NCBI GenBank assembly: GCA_947474545.1
Contig: CANJJI010000017.1
Location: 1-47,010 of the forward strand
DNA length: 47,010 nucleotides
Direction: 5' to 3'
Origin: Beijerinckiaceae bacterium
Lineage (GTDB): Bacteria; Pseudomonadota; Alphaproteobacteria; Rhizobiales; Beijerinckiaceae
Part shown: positions 24,457-32,931 of the stretch, piece after piece
Layout: each line of letters begins with the position of its first letter
Position numbering within the stretch: the first letter of the stretch is position 1
Translations under genes and position numbers: made by a program
The notes under the pieces: model-generated
What the model saw: the letters and a program-made list of their open reading frames with translations, nothing else
What the model was told of the DNA's origin: nothing
Databases searched by the model: none

Positions 24457-25404
24457 CTATAGACCGGAGGATGTTCGCCCGCCACGCCGCCTGGCGAGCG
24501 GACCGTCCCATGACCAGTTCATCTGATTCTGTTTGGCAGGAGGCCTTAGCGCATCATATGACTTTTCGCTGTTTCCCGGCGCCAGCCGATGCACCAAGAC
24601 ATAGAGTTCATCGAGCAATTCGCTTCGGTTACCGCGATGAACCAGCTTCTCGAAATCCACTATTGGGCCGATATGCAACCTCGCTTCACGCCCGGCAAAA
24701 TGACGGAATTCTGCGACCAGCAATGACATGCGAAGGGACAGGCCAAGGCGGCTCATCGCGTGGAACGCCGCGCTGTTCTGTCCTTCAAAAAACACAGGCA
24801 TGACGGATGCGCGGCTCGTCAGGATCAGCCTAGCGGCGAAGGCTTTCCACGGCAGTTCTTCGGCTTTGCCCCAGGGCAGCCGCGCGGTGGCGACGCCTCC
24901 GGCAGGAAAAATAACCATGGTAACGCCTTCTTTCAGCAAGGCGCGGGCTTCGTTACGGGTGCGAAGGTTTGTTTTTACCGCCTCTGCAGTTTCGGAGAAA
25001 TCAATCGGCAGCGCCATTGGACGAACTTCCGGCACACGCAGGAATTCCTTGTTCAGGAGTACGCGATAGGGACGGCCGAGATCTTCAGCAAGAGCCAACA
25101 TTGCTATGCCATCGCCAATTCCAAAGGGATGGTTGGCGATGATGACGACCGGCTTGCCGTCAGGGACCTTGGGCGGCCAGATGGGAGCGTTGATGTTCAG
25201 CCTTGTGCCGAGCATCGCCAGTCCCTCATTCATCATGCGCGGATTCTTGCCTGCGACTTCGCGGCTCCATTGCTCATAAAGAGGCATGATCTTGGCCATG
25301 CCTGACATACGCTCGATTGCACGCATCAGCGCGGGACGAAGGCCCTTCGCCCTGACCGGCGCATAGCCGAGATGTTGCGGTTGCGGAGCGTCTGTCATTG
25401 TCAT
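24457..25404 (-). CDS. Lysophospholipid acyltransferase family protein (PlsC-like)
   Basis: A 315-residue membrane-associated acyltransferase of the PlsC/LPLAT type. The catalytic block is VVIIANHPFGIGDG, with H92 and D98, five residues apart rather than the classical four of HX4D; block III is FPAGGVATA, and VMPVFFEGQN follows. This N-H-P-x-G variant is typical of the branch often labelled putative hemolysin or ornithine-lipid acyltransferase relatives, which esterify a lyso-lipid using acyl-ACP or acyl-CoA. The C-terminus ends in a basic tail. It lies downstream of a large inverted repeat (25400-25485) on the minus strand and seems a single-gene unit between two operons. Confidence 0.78.
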   Translation of the reverse strand: MTMTDAPQPQHLGYAPVRAKGLRPALMRAIERMSGMAKIMPLYEQWSREVAGKNPRMMNEGLAMLGTRLNINAPIWPPKVPDGKPVVIIANHPFGIGDGIAMLALAEDLGRPYRVLLNKEFLRVPEVRPMALPIDFSETAEAVKTNLRTRNEARALLKEGVTMVIFPAGGVATARLPWGKAEELPWKAFAARLILTSRASVMPVFFEGQNSAAFHAMSRLGLSLRMSLLVAEFRHFAGREARLHIGPIVDFEKLVHRGNRSELLDELYVLVHRLAPGNSEKSYDALRPPAKQNQMNWSWDGPLARRRGGRTSSGL

Positions 25405-25431
25405 TGCAATCGGGCCGCCGCTGGTTCGATT

Positions 25432-25454
25432 CGCCCGCAGGAGGTTTGCGGGCG
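25432..25454. terminator. Hairpin ending the GMC-to-GlcG operon
   Basis: CGCCCGCA, loop GGAGGTT, TGCGGGCG: a perfect 8-base-pair stem in the gap between the GlcG/HbpS stop (25522) and the acyltransferase start (25404). It is nested in a wider imperfect repeat (GGTTCGATT/GAATTAGAACC, then CATTGCAATCG/CGATTGCAG), so the whole gap may fold into one long structure. The likely role is termination on the minus strand. Confidence 0.55.
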
Positions 25455-25521
25455 ACGAATTAGAACCAAAGCGATTGCAGAAGTTTTATTGCAATTTAAT
25501 GACGGCCCTGGATCAGGAATA

Positions 25522-25950
25522 TCAGACTTGCGCCTTGAGGCCTGCGGCCTCGATGCCAGCCACTGCGGCGATTTCATCGTTATCCGCAGTGTCGCCGGTT
25601 GCACCGGCGGCGCCAATGACGTTGCCTGCAGCATCGAGGATCAGAACGCCGCCGGGCACGGGTATATAGCCGCCTTGTGCAACACTGACGAGCGACGCGG
25701 AAAACCACGGACGTTGTTGCGCCATGTCCTGCAGGGCGCGCGTGGAACGGCCCATACCGACTGCGGCGAACGCTTTGCCCAGCGCAATCTGCGGCCGCAT
25801 GGCCGCGCCACGCCCGTCTTCACGCTTCATGGCCTTGAGATTACCGCCGTCGTCAACAATGGCGATTGTAATTGGGTTCATTTTAGCTTCACGCGCCTTG
25901 GCCAGTGCGCCGTCAATGATCTTGGATGCCTGTTCAAGAGTTATGCTCAT
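25522..25950 (-). CDS. GlcG/HbpS family heme-binding-type protein
   Basis: A 142-residue single-domain protein of the GlcG/HbpS (DUF336) family. Marks are MSITLEQASKIIDGALAKA, ITIAIVDDGGNLKAMKREDG, the central SVAQGGYIPVPGGVLI and GAAGATGDTADNDEIAAVAG. The ATG at 25950 has AGGAGAAAAC upstream. Some members bind heme or cobalamin; in catabolic operons the family accompanies glycolate, propanediol and aromatic pathways with an unclear role, perhaps protecting or delivering a cofactor. It is the last gene of a five-gene minus-strand operon, 31 bases after the CMD-family gene. Confidence 0.85.
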   Translation of the reverse strand: MSITLEQASKIIDGALAKAREAKMNPITIAIVDDGGNLKAMKREDGRGAAMRPQIALGKAFAAVGMGRSTRALQDMAQQRPWFSASLVSVAQGGYIPVPGGVLILDAAGNVIGAAGATGDTADNDEIAAVAGIEAAGLKAQV

Positions 25951-25981
25951 CAGTTTTCTCCTTGGGTTATTTGTGCGCCCT

Positions 25982-26530
25982 TCAATCTGGCATAGGCTTT
26001 GAACCGTCCGGGGGCATGATTTCGAATGTGTTGAGCACCAGCGCCACGGCAAAATAATTGCCGAGAATGGCGATCAATTCAATCAACGTTTTCTCGCCCA
26101 ACGTCTCCAGCGCACGCTGATAGGTTCCGTTCGTAACCGTCTTGTTTTCGATGAGCTCCATGGCCACATCGTAAACAATCGCTTCATCGGTGTTCTTGAA
26201 GTCCGGGCGTTTGCGATGGGCGATGGCTTCCGCGATAGCAGGATCAAGCCCCGCCTTCATAGCCAGTGGATAATGCGCCCACCATTCCACCTGCGCATTC
26301 CAATGGCGGCCCACAATGAGGATCGCCATTTCGCTGAGACGCGGTGGCAGTGACGTTTCATAACGTACAAAGCGACCATATTGTTCGGCGACATCAGCCA
26401 GCTTCGCGTTGCGCAACCAGGCAATATAGGGACCTGCAATGCGTCCGCGCGGACCAGATATCAGACGGTCGTGGATTGCGCGCTGACCGGAATCCATTTC
26501 CTCATATTTCAGTTCACGCAGGCGGCTCAT
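25982..26530 (-). CDS. Carboxymuconolactone decarboxylase (CMD/AhpD) family protein
   Basis: A 182-residue all-helical protein of the CMD/AhpD family. The core is VGRHWNAQVEWWAHYPLAMKAGL, with E82 and H86 of the E-W-x-x-H motif. There is no C-x-x-C, so it is not an AhpD-type peroxidase; it belongs to the cysteine-less branch used in aromatic and alicyclic degradation, where roles range from gamma-carboxymuconolactone decarboxylation to hydrolysis or unknown. Its ATG overlaps the stop of the hydroxyacid dehydrogenase gene (ATGA), showing tight coupling. Substrate not predicted. Confidence 0.82.
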   Translation of the reverse strand: MSRLRELKYEEMDSGQRAIHDRLISGPRGRIAGPYIAWLRNAKLADVAEQYGRFVRYETSLPPRLSEMAILIVGRHWNAQVEWWAHYPLAMKAGLDPAIAEAIAHRKRPDFKNTDEAIVYDVAMELIENKTVTNGTYQRALETLGEKTLIELIAILGNYFAVALVLNTFEIMPPDGSKPMPD

Positions 26531-27510
26531 GATTTGATTCCGAGCGCTTCGGCATTTGTCACACGGATCGGTTTACCGTCGAGCCAGGCGAGAATATTTT
26601 CGACCGTGTCTCCATAAAATGCGCGGAAGGATTCTTCCACTACGTAGCCCAGATGTGGCGTCAGCACGACATTGTCTAACTTGTAGAGCGGGTAGTCAGG
26701 ACCAAGCGGCTCGCGATGATACACATCAAGGCCGGCGCCCGCGATGCGCTTGTATTGCAAGGCGTCAATCAGCGCGGATTCATCGATCAGCGGTCCGCGC
26801 GATGTATTGACGATATAGCCAGTGGGTTTCATCAACCCAAATTCATGCGCGCCCACAACACCTCTCGTTTTGTCACTTAAAACGATGTGAAGTGTTACAA
26901 TATCGGCTGTCTTAAACAACTCTTCCTTTGCGACAGCCTTGACCCCTGCCTCATCGGCACGGGCCTGTGTCAGGTTCGGGCTCCAGGCGATGATGTTCAT
27001 GCCAAAAGCCTTGCCGATCGTGGCGATGCGCTTGCCGATCTTGCCAAGGCCGACAATCCCCAGAGTTTTGCCACTCAGCGAAAAGCCTATGGTGGACTGC
27101 CATTGCCCTGTGCGGATCCGCCGGTCTTCCAGCGCAATCTTGCGCACAGCGCCGATGATCAGGCCCCAGGTGAGCTCCGGCGTGCCCTGGCTACCACCGG
27201 GCCGGTCCATCGAATGACATACGGGAATGCCACGTTCGCTGGCAGCTGCAAGATCGAGGGTACGATGCATCCCACCGGTGACCGTCATCATTTTCAGATT
27301 GGGCAGCGCCTCGATCAATGCGCGCGGCATGGGCTGGCGCTCGCGCAGATGGCACAGAACATCATAGGGCGCGAGAGCCTTTGCGGCGTCTTCGATCGTC
27401 GCGAAGGCTTGATCCAGCACATCAACCTGCGCACGCTTTTTCACTTCTGACCAATCAGCCATGGTCTGAGACGCGTGATTGTAATCATCGAGGATGGCTA
27501 TGCGTGTCAT
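26527..27510 (-). CDS. D-2-hydroxyacid dehydrogenase family protein
   Basis: A 327-residue NAD(P)-dependent dehydrogenase. The Rossmann motif G154-L-G156-K-I-G159 is followed by the family active-site triad R238 (NTSRGPLID), E267 (HREPLG) and H286 (TPHLGYV). The N-terminal catalytic domain opens MTRIAILDDYNHASQ. Members interconvert D-2-hydroxy acids and 2-keto acids, including phosphoglycerate, glyoxylate and substituted lactates; this subgroup lacks an ACT domain. It overlaps by ATGA both the MetE-like gene upstream and the CMD gene downstream. In context it could oxidise or reduce a hydroxy-acid fragment released by the GMC and MetE-like enzymes. Confidence 0.85.
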   Translation of the reverse strand: MTRIAILDDYNHASQTMADWSEVKKRAQVDVLDQAFATIEDAAKALAPYDVLCHLRERQPMPRALIEALPNLKMMTVTGGMHRTLDLAAASERGIPVCHSMDRPGGSQGTPELTWGLIIGAVRKIALEDRRIRTGQWQSTIGFSLSGKTLGIVGLGKIGKRIATIGKAFGMNIIAWSPNLTQARADEAGVKAVAKEELFKTADIVTLHIVLSDKTRGVVGAHEFGLMKPTGYIVNTSRGPLIDESALIDALQYKRIAGAGLDVYHREPLGPDYPLYKLDNVVLTPHLGYVVEESFRAFYGDTVENILAWLDGKPIRVTNAEALGIKS

Positions 27511-28559
27511 GCGCTTTGTCCGATGGCTTTGAGATGATCTGTGAGAATTTCGCCCAGTTCATTTTGCGGAATGCGACCAAAGCCGCAATAAGCAGCCATG
27601 CCGAATTCTGGCACAAATTTCCTTGCGAGCGCTGTGCGCTCGGCCAGTGATTCCATATGGTGGATCAGGCCGAGATACACGCGCGCGCCCATAGGTTTCA
27701 ATTCGGCGAGTGGCGCATAAAAGGCTTCATCCTTTCGATCAAGTAGCGGAATGTGAATCCAGTCCACGCGCCGCCCGGAATTGGCAATAAACGCATTGGC
27801 CATGCGCACAGCACCGCCGATATCGGGGGGCTCGAAACGCGGCCAGCCACCGAGAGTTCCAAAGCACATATGATAGCCGAGCGCCACATTCTCGGGGATG
27901 AAGGGAGAAACAGCCTTGATCTGCTCAATATTTCGCTCGATTGCGTCATCAGCGGAAAGGCCGGGGAAATTGCCATAGGCATCCTGCAATTCGCTGGCGC
28001 AATCCCATTGTATCGCGAGATCCTTGTTCGGGATCTTATCGACAATCTTGAGCGTTTCCGCCTTCAGCGCTTCGGTAAAACCTGGCCGCACCTTGTACAT
28101 ATCGTTCATGTCGGGAAAAATACGCGGCGGCAGCACGCTGTTGACCATCGGCATGGAGACCTGAAAACGTGGCCCCTGTGGCACTATGCCCTTCTCCTGC
28201 ATGGTCTTGTAGACAAAATACGAATTGATGGCGTCGCGTGCGTAGCCAAGCCTCCAGCCGGGATCTCCGAAACGGACCTCTTTCACACCGTCGCGCACCC
28301 TGAATTTCCAGCTGTCGCCGGCATTGCGCGGATGAAGCCTGTCGGCGCCATTTTCCAGCGCAGGACGCTGCACAACTTCAAGATCTGGATGCAACGCCAG
28401 CACGTGATAATGTACGCGGCTGATCCAATGGCTGCGCGGGCCAACTTCACCGTCCGGCATGGCGCTTATAAATTTGCCGAGCTTGCCGCCGAAATTTTTG
28501 AAAACATCCTGTACGGTGTCATAGGGAATGCTGCCGACCAGCAGAAGATCATCGCTCAT
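27507..28559 (-). CDS. MetE/UROD-fold protein with an altered zinc site
   Basis: A 350-residue protein related to the catalytic barrel of cobalamin-independent methionine synthase. It starts LLLVGSIPYDTV (cf. THVGSLPRP), has SAMPDGEVGPRSHW, and keeps the probable ligands H230 and C232 (GYHMCFG) and C325 (AYCGFGR). Where MetE has the zinc-binding glutamate (IEGAN in the homologue at 4080), this protein reads WIHIPLL, so H269 may replace it. It is too diverged and too short for methionine synthesis and sits between a GMC oxidoreductase and a hydroxyacid dehydrogenase in one operon. Demethylation or transfer of a one-carbon or alkyl group is a reasonable guess; function unproven. Confidence 0.7.
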   Translation of the reverse strand: MSDDLLLVGSIPYDTVQDVFKNFGGKLGKFISAMPDGEVGPRSHWISRVHYHVLALHPDLEVVQRPALENGADRLHPRNAGDSWKFRVRDGVKEVRFGDPGWRLGYARDAINSYFVYKTMQEKGIVPQGPRFQVSMPMVNSVLPPRIFPDMNDMYKVRPGFTEALKAETLKIVDKIPNKDLAIQWDCASELQDAYGNFPGLSADDAIERNIEQIKAVSPFIPENVALGYHMCFGTLGGWPRFEPPDIGGAVRMANAFIANSGRRVDWIHIPLLDRKDEAFYAPLAELKPMGARVYLGLIHHMESLAERTALARKFVPEFGMAAYCGFGRIPQNELGEILTDHLKAIGQSA

Positions 28560-28577
28560 TTTATATTCCTCTATAAT

Positions 28578-30182
28578 TTAATGCGACGCCCTGATCATGT
28601 CTGAAGCCTTGTCGGCCATCATGATCACGCAGGCATTGATATGCGCCGAGACAAGATCCGGCATCGCCGATGCATCGACGACGCGCAGTTTTTCAATACC
28701 GCGTACGCGCATCTGCGGATCGACAACACAGGTCTCGTCGCTGCCCATCTTGCATGTGCTGGAGGGATGATGCGCCGTCAACGCAGTGCGGCGGATATAG
28801 GCGTCGATCTCGTCATCGCTCTTCACAATTTCGCCGGGCGATATTTCATTCTCACGGAATGAAGACATGGCGCTGTCATAGGCTACTTCGCGCGCCAGTT
28901 TGAAGCCATGGCGCAGACGTGGCAGATCGCGGGGATCAGTGAAGAAATTAAAGCATATACGCGGATTGGCGCGCGGGTCGGCAGAACGCAGCAGAATTTC
29001 GCCGCGGCTTTCAGGGTGCAGCAAGGTCGGGCGGATGCCATAACCATCCTTGTAAGGCGATACGATGCCGGGAAACCACAGGCGTGTGGACGGCGGCACC
29101 GAATGGAACATGAATTCTATGTCCGGTACTTCAAGCGAAGCATCGGACTTGATGAACGCATGTAAACCGCCGGGCACTACAGTGCCCGCGCCAGTGCCAA
29201 AGAAATAGGCCTGTAACATGCTCATCGCCATACGATCGAATCGCATGGCGGCGTGGAAATTGCCGGGCTCCTTGCGCGAGAACGTGATCCATATTCCCAG
29301 ATGATCCTGCAGATGTTTTCCCACAGGAAGATCTACGACCGTCTTGATGCCCATTTCTTTGAGATGACCTGATGGACCGATGCCCGAGAGCATCAGAACC
29401 TGCGGTGAATTAAAAGCGCCGGCAGACAGGATGACTTCGCGCGAGGCGTTGGCCGTGAAGATCATGCCGTCTTTCACATATTCGACGCCCTTCGCGGTCG
29501 TGCCTTCAAGGATGACGCGATTGGTGTGCGCACCGGTCTCCACGACGAGATTCTTGCGTCCACGCGCCGGTCGCAGGAATGCGCGTGCTGTCGACGAACG
29601 GCGGCCATCACGAATGGTATATTGACCCTTGCCGAAACCTTCCTGTGCTGCGGCATTGTAATCAGGATTGGCGGGATAGCCTTTGTTAACACCCGCCTCT
29701 ACCCAAGATTTGTAAAGCGGGTCGGTGGTGCGGGCCCATTGAGTGCCCAGCGGTCCATGTGAGCCGCGATACTGGCTTTCGCCTTCCTCGAAAGTTTCGC
29801 AGCGGCGGAAATAGGGCAGGACGTCCTGATAGGACCAGCCGGTTGCGCCGTTTTTCGCCCAACGATTGTAATCGTTGTGGTGCCCGCGCGTGTAGGCCAT
29901 CACGTTGATCGAAGATGAGCCGCCGAGCACCTTACCGCGCATGGCTTCCAGATGGCGGTTGTTGAGATTGGGCTCTGGCTCGGTCTGATAGCCCCAGTCA
30001 TGCATCTGGTATTGATGCATCTTGCCCATGCCCAGGGGAATAGAGATGAGCGGATTTATATCGCGGCCACCGGCTTCCAAAAGAAGCACTGAAGCGCTGC
30101 CATCCTCGCTGAGCCTGTTGGCGAGCACACAGCCGGCCGAGCCTGCGCCAACGATGACATAGTCGAATGTCTGGTCTTTCAT
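28578..30182 (-). CDS. GMC-family FAD oxidoreductase
   Basis: A 534-residue flavoprotein, first gene of a five-gene minus-strand operon. FAD binding is shown by DYVIVGAGSAGCVLANRLSE (residues 7-26, GxGxxG 12-17) and EAGG; GMC signature 1 is MRGKVLGGSSSINVM and signature 2 is GAFNSPQVLMLSGIGP. The catalytic pair is H472 (AHHPSSTCKMG) and H514 (AHINACVIM), so it has the His/His arrangement of glucose-oxidase-like rather than the His/Asn of choline-oxidase-like members. It oxidises a primary or secondary alcohol group, substrate unknown. The upstream region faces the TctC-type gene at 30366, so a shared divergent control region is likely. Confidence 0.9.
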   Translation of the reverse strand: MKDQTFDYVIVGAGSAGCVLANRLSEDGSASVLLLEAGGRDINPLISIPLGMGKMHQYQMHDWGYQTEPEPNLNNRHLEAMRGKVLGGSSSINVMAYTRGHHNDYNRWAKNGATGWSYQDVLPYFRRCETFEEGESQYRGSHGPLGTQWARTTDPLYKSWVEAGVNKGYPANPDYNAAAQEGFGKGQYTIRDGRRSSTARAFLRPARGRKNLVVETGAHTNRVILEGTTAKGVEYVKDGMIFTANASREVILSAGAFNSPQVLMLSGIGPSGHLKEMGIKTVVDLPVGKHLQDHLGIWITFSRKEPGNFHAAMRFDRMAMSMLQAYFFGTGAGTVVPGGLHAFIKSDASLEVPDIEFMFHSVPPSTRLWFPGIVSPYKDGYGIRPTLLHPESRGEILLRSADPRANPRICFNFFTDPRDLPRLRHGFKLAREVAYDSAMSSFRENEISPGEIVKSDDEIDAYIRRTALTAHHPSSTCKMGSDETCVVDPQMRVRGIEKLRVVDASAMPDLVSAHINACVIMMADKASDMIRASH

Positions 30183-30365
30183 GTGTGCAAGGCCTCCCCG
30201 GCGGCTTTTCTTTCAGGAGATAGAAGCCTCTGGCGGCGCTTAAGGCAAGCGGGAACAGCGAGGCGTTCAGATAAATCGGCTTCCTTGACGGGGCAAAGCT
30301 TCTCTCCCTATCCTGCATCGAAAGAGCGGTGCAACCTGTGTGACCACGCCCCGGGGAGAGATTTC

Positions 30366-31394
30366 GTGCTACATGTCTTTGTGAAATTCGTGATTGCAGT
30401 GCTTGTTGCCATAACCGCAAATGCGGCCCTTGCCGACGACGTGGAAAAATTCTTTGCCGGGAAGACCATTTCTTTCATCACCAGCACCGGGGTTGCGGGC
30501 CCCTATGACACCACAGCGCGGGCCATGTCACGGCATATGCCGAGACATATTCCGGGCAATCCGGCTATGGTGGTCAAGAACATGCCCGGCGGCGGTCATG
30601 TCGTTGCGACCAATTTCATGTACAATAATGCTCCGAAAGACGGCACGCACATCGCCACCGTCAACGGCACAATTCCCACACATCAAGTGATCGACGGCAC
30701 GGGCGTGCGCTTCGATGCGCGGCAGTTCAACTGGCTGGGCTCGACCGCTTCGCCCAATCTCATCAGCGTGACCTGGGCCTCGTCCCAGACGAAAACCATT
30801 CAGGATGCGATGCGCAACGAGGTGATCGCGGGTGCAACGGGCGCGGGTTCGATGGCGGCGCTCTATCCCACCATCCTGAACAACGTGCTTGGCACGAAAT
30901 TCAAGATTGTCATGGGATACAAGAGCGCAGGCGCAATCGACCTGGCGCTCGAGGCGGGCGAAGTTGAATCGCGCAGCGGCAATTCCTACGATTCCTTGCG
31001 TTCGGATCATCCAGACTGGTTGCGCGAAAACAAGGTAAACATACTTGTGCAGGTTGGCGCCAAACGGGCCAAAGAGATGCCGGATGTTCCGTTGATGCAC
31101 GAACTCGCCCGCAACGAAGAGGAACGCGGCATCCTTGTGCTGTTGTCTTCGGCTGTTACAGTGGGACGCCCGGTCTTCCTGCCGCCGGATGTGCCGCCGG
31201 AGCGGGTGGTCGCCATGCGCCGGGCTTTTGATGCGACCATGAAGGATCCGGCTTTTCTGGAGGAAACGAAAAAACTGGGCCTCGAAATCGATCCGACAAG
31301 CGCCGAAGAGCTTACAAAGGCCGTCAACGACACAATCAACCAGCCACCGTCCGTGATCGAAAAAGCGCGCAAGGCCATCCTGCTCGCGCCCTAA
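30366..31394 (+). CDS. TctC-type periplasmic binding protein (FYxGK-like clade)
   Basis: A 342-residue binding protein. The best start is the GTG at 30366, with GGGGAGAGATTTC just before it, giving the signal peptide MLHVFVKFVIAVLVAITANA and cleavage after ALA. The mature part DDVEKFFAGKTISFITSTG, RHMPRHIPGNPAMVVKNMPGGG, APKDGTHIA and ESRSGNSYDSLR are the clade signature. It is divergent from the GMC operon, so its ligand may be the substrate of that operon (inference from arrangement alone). A FecR gene follows after 213 bases with its own probable promoter. Confidence 0.82.
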   Translation: MLHVFVKFVIAVLVAITANAALADDVEKFFAGKTISFITSTGVAGPYDTTARAMSRHMPRHIPGNPAMVVKNMPGGGHVVATNFMYNNAPKDGTHIATVNGTIPTHQVIDGTGVRFDARQFNWLGSTASPNLISVTWASSQTKTIQDAMRNEVIAGATGAGSMAALYPTILNNVLGTKFKIVMGYKSAGAIDLALEAGEVESRSGNSYDSLRSDHPDWLRENKVNILVQVGAKRAKEMPDVPLMHELARNEEERGILVLLSSAVTVGRPVFLPPDVPPERVVAMRRAFDATMKDPAFLEETKKLGLEIDPTSAEELTKAVNDTINQPPSVIEKARKAILLAP

Positions 31395-31477
31395 CGTTGC
31401 GCTTTGCTGAAGGCGGGGAGACGCCGTCCCTGATAAAGACTTTATATTTCCGGGGCGGAGTAGATATCTAAATTTAT

Positions 31478-31506
31478 TTGAAAACCATATATTTGTGAGC
31501 TAGGCT
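31478..31506 (+). promoter_or_regulatory. Candidate sigma-70-type promoter for the FecR-domain gene
   Basis: TTGAAA (31478-31483), a 17-base spacer and TAGGCT (31501-31506) lie in an unusually A+T-rich gap about 100 bases before the FecR gene. The -35 hexamer is good and the -10 hexamer matches only at key positions. Confidence 0.3.
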
Positions 31507-31607
31507 TCCATGTGCGGATTAGCACAATATTCCCCGTCCACATGTGCGAAGCTGCTGCATGGCCGAAGTGCGCACATGCGCGAACGCGGTAAATTGGGGA
31601 GAGCAAT

Positions 31608-32906
31608 ATGTCTCGAATCCGGAATTCGCTCGTTATAGGTGCGGGATTTGCCATTTGCGCGGGCAGCGCTTTCGCGCAAGCGCCGATTGGCAATGCAGCT
31701 GTCGTCCAGAACATTGTTCAGGGTCACACGGGCGGACCTATCAAGCTGATCAACCGCGGCGAAGAAGTCGTGCTTAACGAATTCATCCAGACCGCCTCTG
31801 ATAGCAAAGCGAAATTCGTATTCCTCGATACGACCAATATGTCGGTTGGACCGGACAGCGAAGTGAAGCTCGATGAGTTCGTCTACAATGGTAACGGCAA
31901 GGCGCAGACGGTTTCAATCAATGCAACCAAAGGCGCGTTCCGCTTTTTCTCGGGCAATTCGGCCCACGAGGCCTATAAGGTAACAACGCCTCAGGCGGTC
32001 ATTGGCGTGCGCGGCACAATTTATGATGTGCTGATCGCCAGCGGGCAGACCTATGTCAAACTGCAGGAAGGCGCGATCACCGCCTGCGTTCGCGTGGGAA
32101 CCGCCTGCCGGGATCTCGATCAGGCCGGACAATATCTCATCATCAATGACAATAGTATCGAGGGACCTTTCAACTCGAACGGGGCGAATTTCGATTTCGG
32201 AAGCCATTGTGCGGGAGGAGCCTCAGCGCTCTGCAACAAGCAATTTGCCGTAAATTCACCGCCGCCACCGCCAGGTGGGGGCGGATTTCAGCCGCCGCCG
32301 CCAAGCAATCCCATTCCGCGCAACATAAACACGCCTTTGCCCACCGGACCGCAACTCCCGCCGCCCGTTCGGGCTGCCGGGCTTCCGCCGGTTAACGCTG
32401 GAAATGTGCCGCCGGGTCGGCCCGGTGGCCGGCGACCGCCTGTGGTCAACGTTGATCCTCCCGTTTACAATCCGCCAGGACGGCCTGGCAGGCCGCAGGG
32501 CCGTCCACCGGTTGTTGTGGTGGATCCACCGGTCTTCCATCCGCCAAGGCCGAATCGCCCCCCTTATCCCGGCCGGCCGCCGCGCCAACCGACAGGCGGC
32601 AAGCCCTATCCTGGCACACAGGGCAATCCACCCATTCTTCGCGAAGGTGGTATCCGGGGCTATCCTGGCCGCTGGGGCAATTCCCGGCCTGTAGTTGAAG
32701 TGCGGCGCATCGACCCGCCTCGCCATGAGATGCGTCCCAGGATTTACGGACCAAGCCGGATGCAGGCGCCGCGCATGTATTCCGGGCCCGGCATGTCACG
32801 CGGGCCACGGTTTTCCAGCGGGCCGCGGTTTTCCTCAGCGCCGCGCATGGCGGGGGGGTCGCGGAGTTTTGGCAGAGGCGGTTTTGGTGGCGGGCGGATT
32901 CGCTAA
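31608..32906 (+). CDS. FecR-domain secreted protein with proline/arginine/glycine-rich tail
   Basis: A 432-residue exported protein: signal peptide MSRIRNSLVIGAGFAICAGS ending AFAQ, an N-terminal FecR domain (about 30-150) with QTASDSKAKFVFLDTTNMSVGPDSE and VTTPQAVIGVRGTIYDV, three to four cysteines near 160-210, and from about 215 a low-complexity tail first of P-P-P-G repeats, then of R-P-P-V-V-x-V-D-P-P-V-[YF] repeats, ending in a Ser/Arg/Gly/Phe-rich stretch. Classical FecR is an anti-sigma regulator with a transmembrane helix; here there is none, nor a sigma factor or TonB receptor nearby. It is better seen as a cell-envelope or surface protein. It is convergent with prmB. Confidence 0.82.
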   Translation: MSRIRNSLVIGAGFAICAGSAFAQAPIGNAAVVQNIVQGHTGGPIKLINRGEEVVLNEFIQTASDSKAKFVFLDTTNMSVGPDSEVKLDEFVYNGNGKAQTVSINATKGAFRFFSGNSAHEAYKVTTPQAVIGVRGTIYDVLIASGQTYVKLQEGAITACVRVGTACRDLDQAGQYLIINDNSIEGPFNSNGANFDFGSHCAGGASALCNKQFAVNSPPPPPGGGGFQPPPPSNPIPRNINTPLPTGPQLPPPVRAAGLPPVNAGNVPPGRPGGRRPPVVNVDPPVYNPPGRPGRPQGRPPVVVVDPPVFHPPRPNRPPYPGRPPRQPTGGKPYPGTQGNPPILREGGIRGYPGRWGNSRPVVEVRRIDPPRHEMRPRIYGPSRMQAPRMYSGPGMSRGPRFSSGPRFSSAPRMAGGSRSFGRGGFGGGRIR

Positions 32907-32931
32907 CAGATCAGCACTGTGAAGGCCCCGT

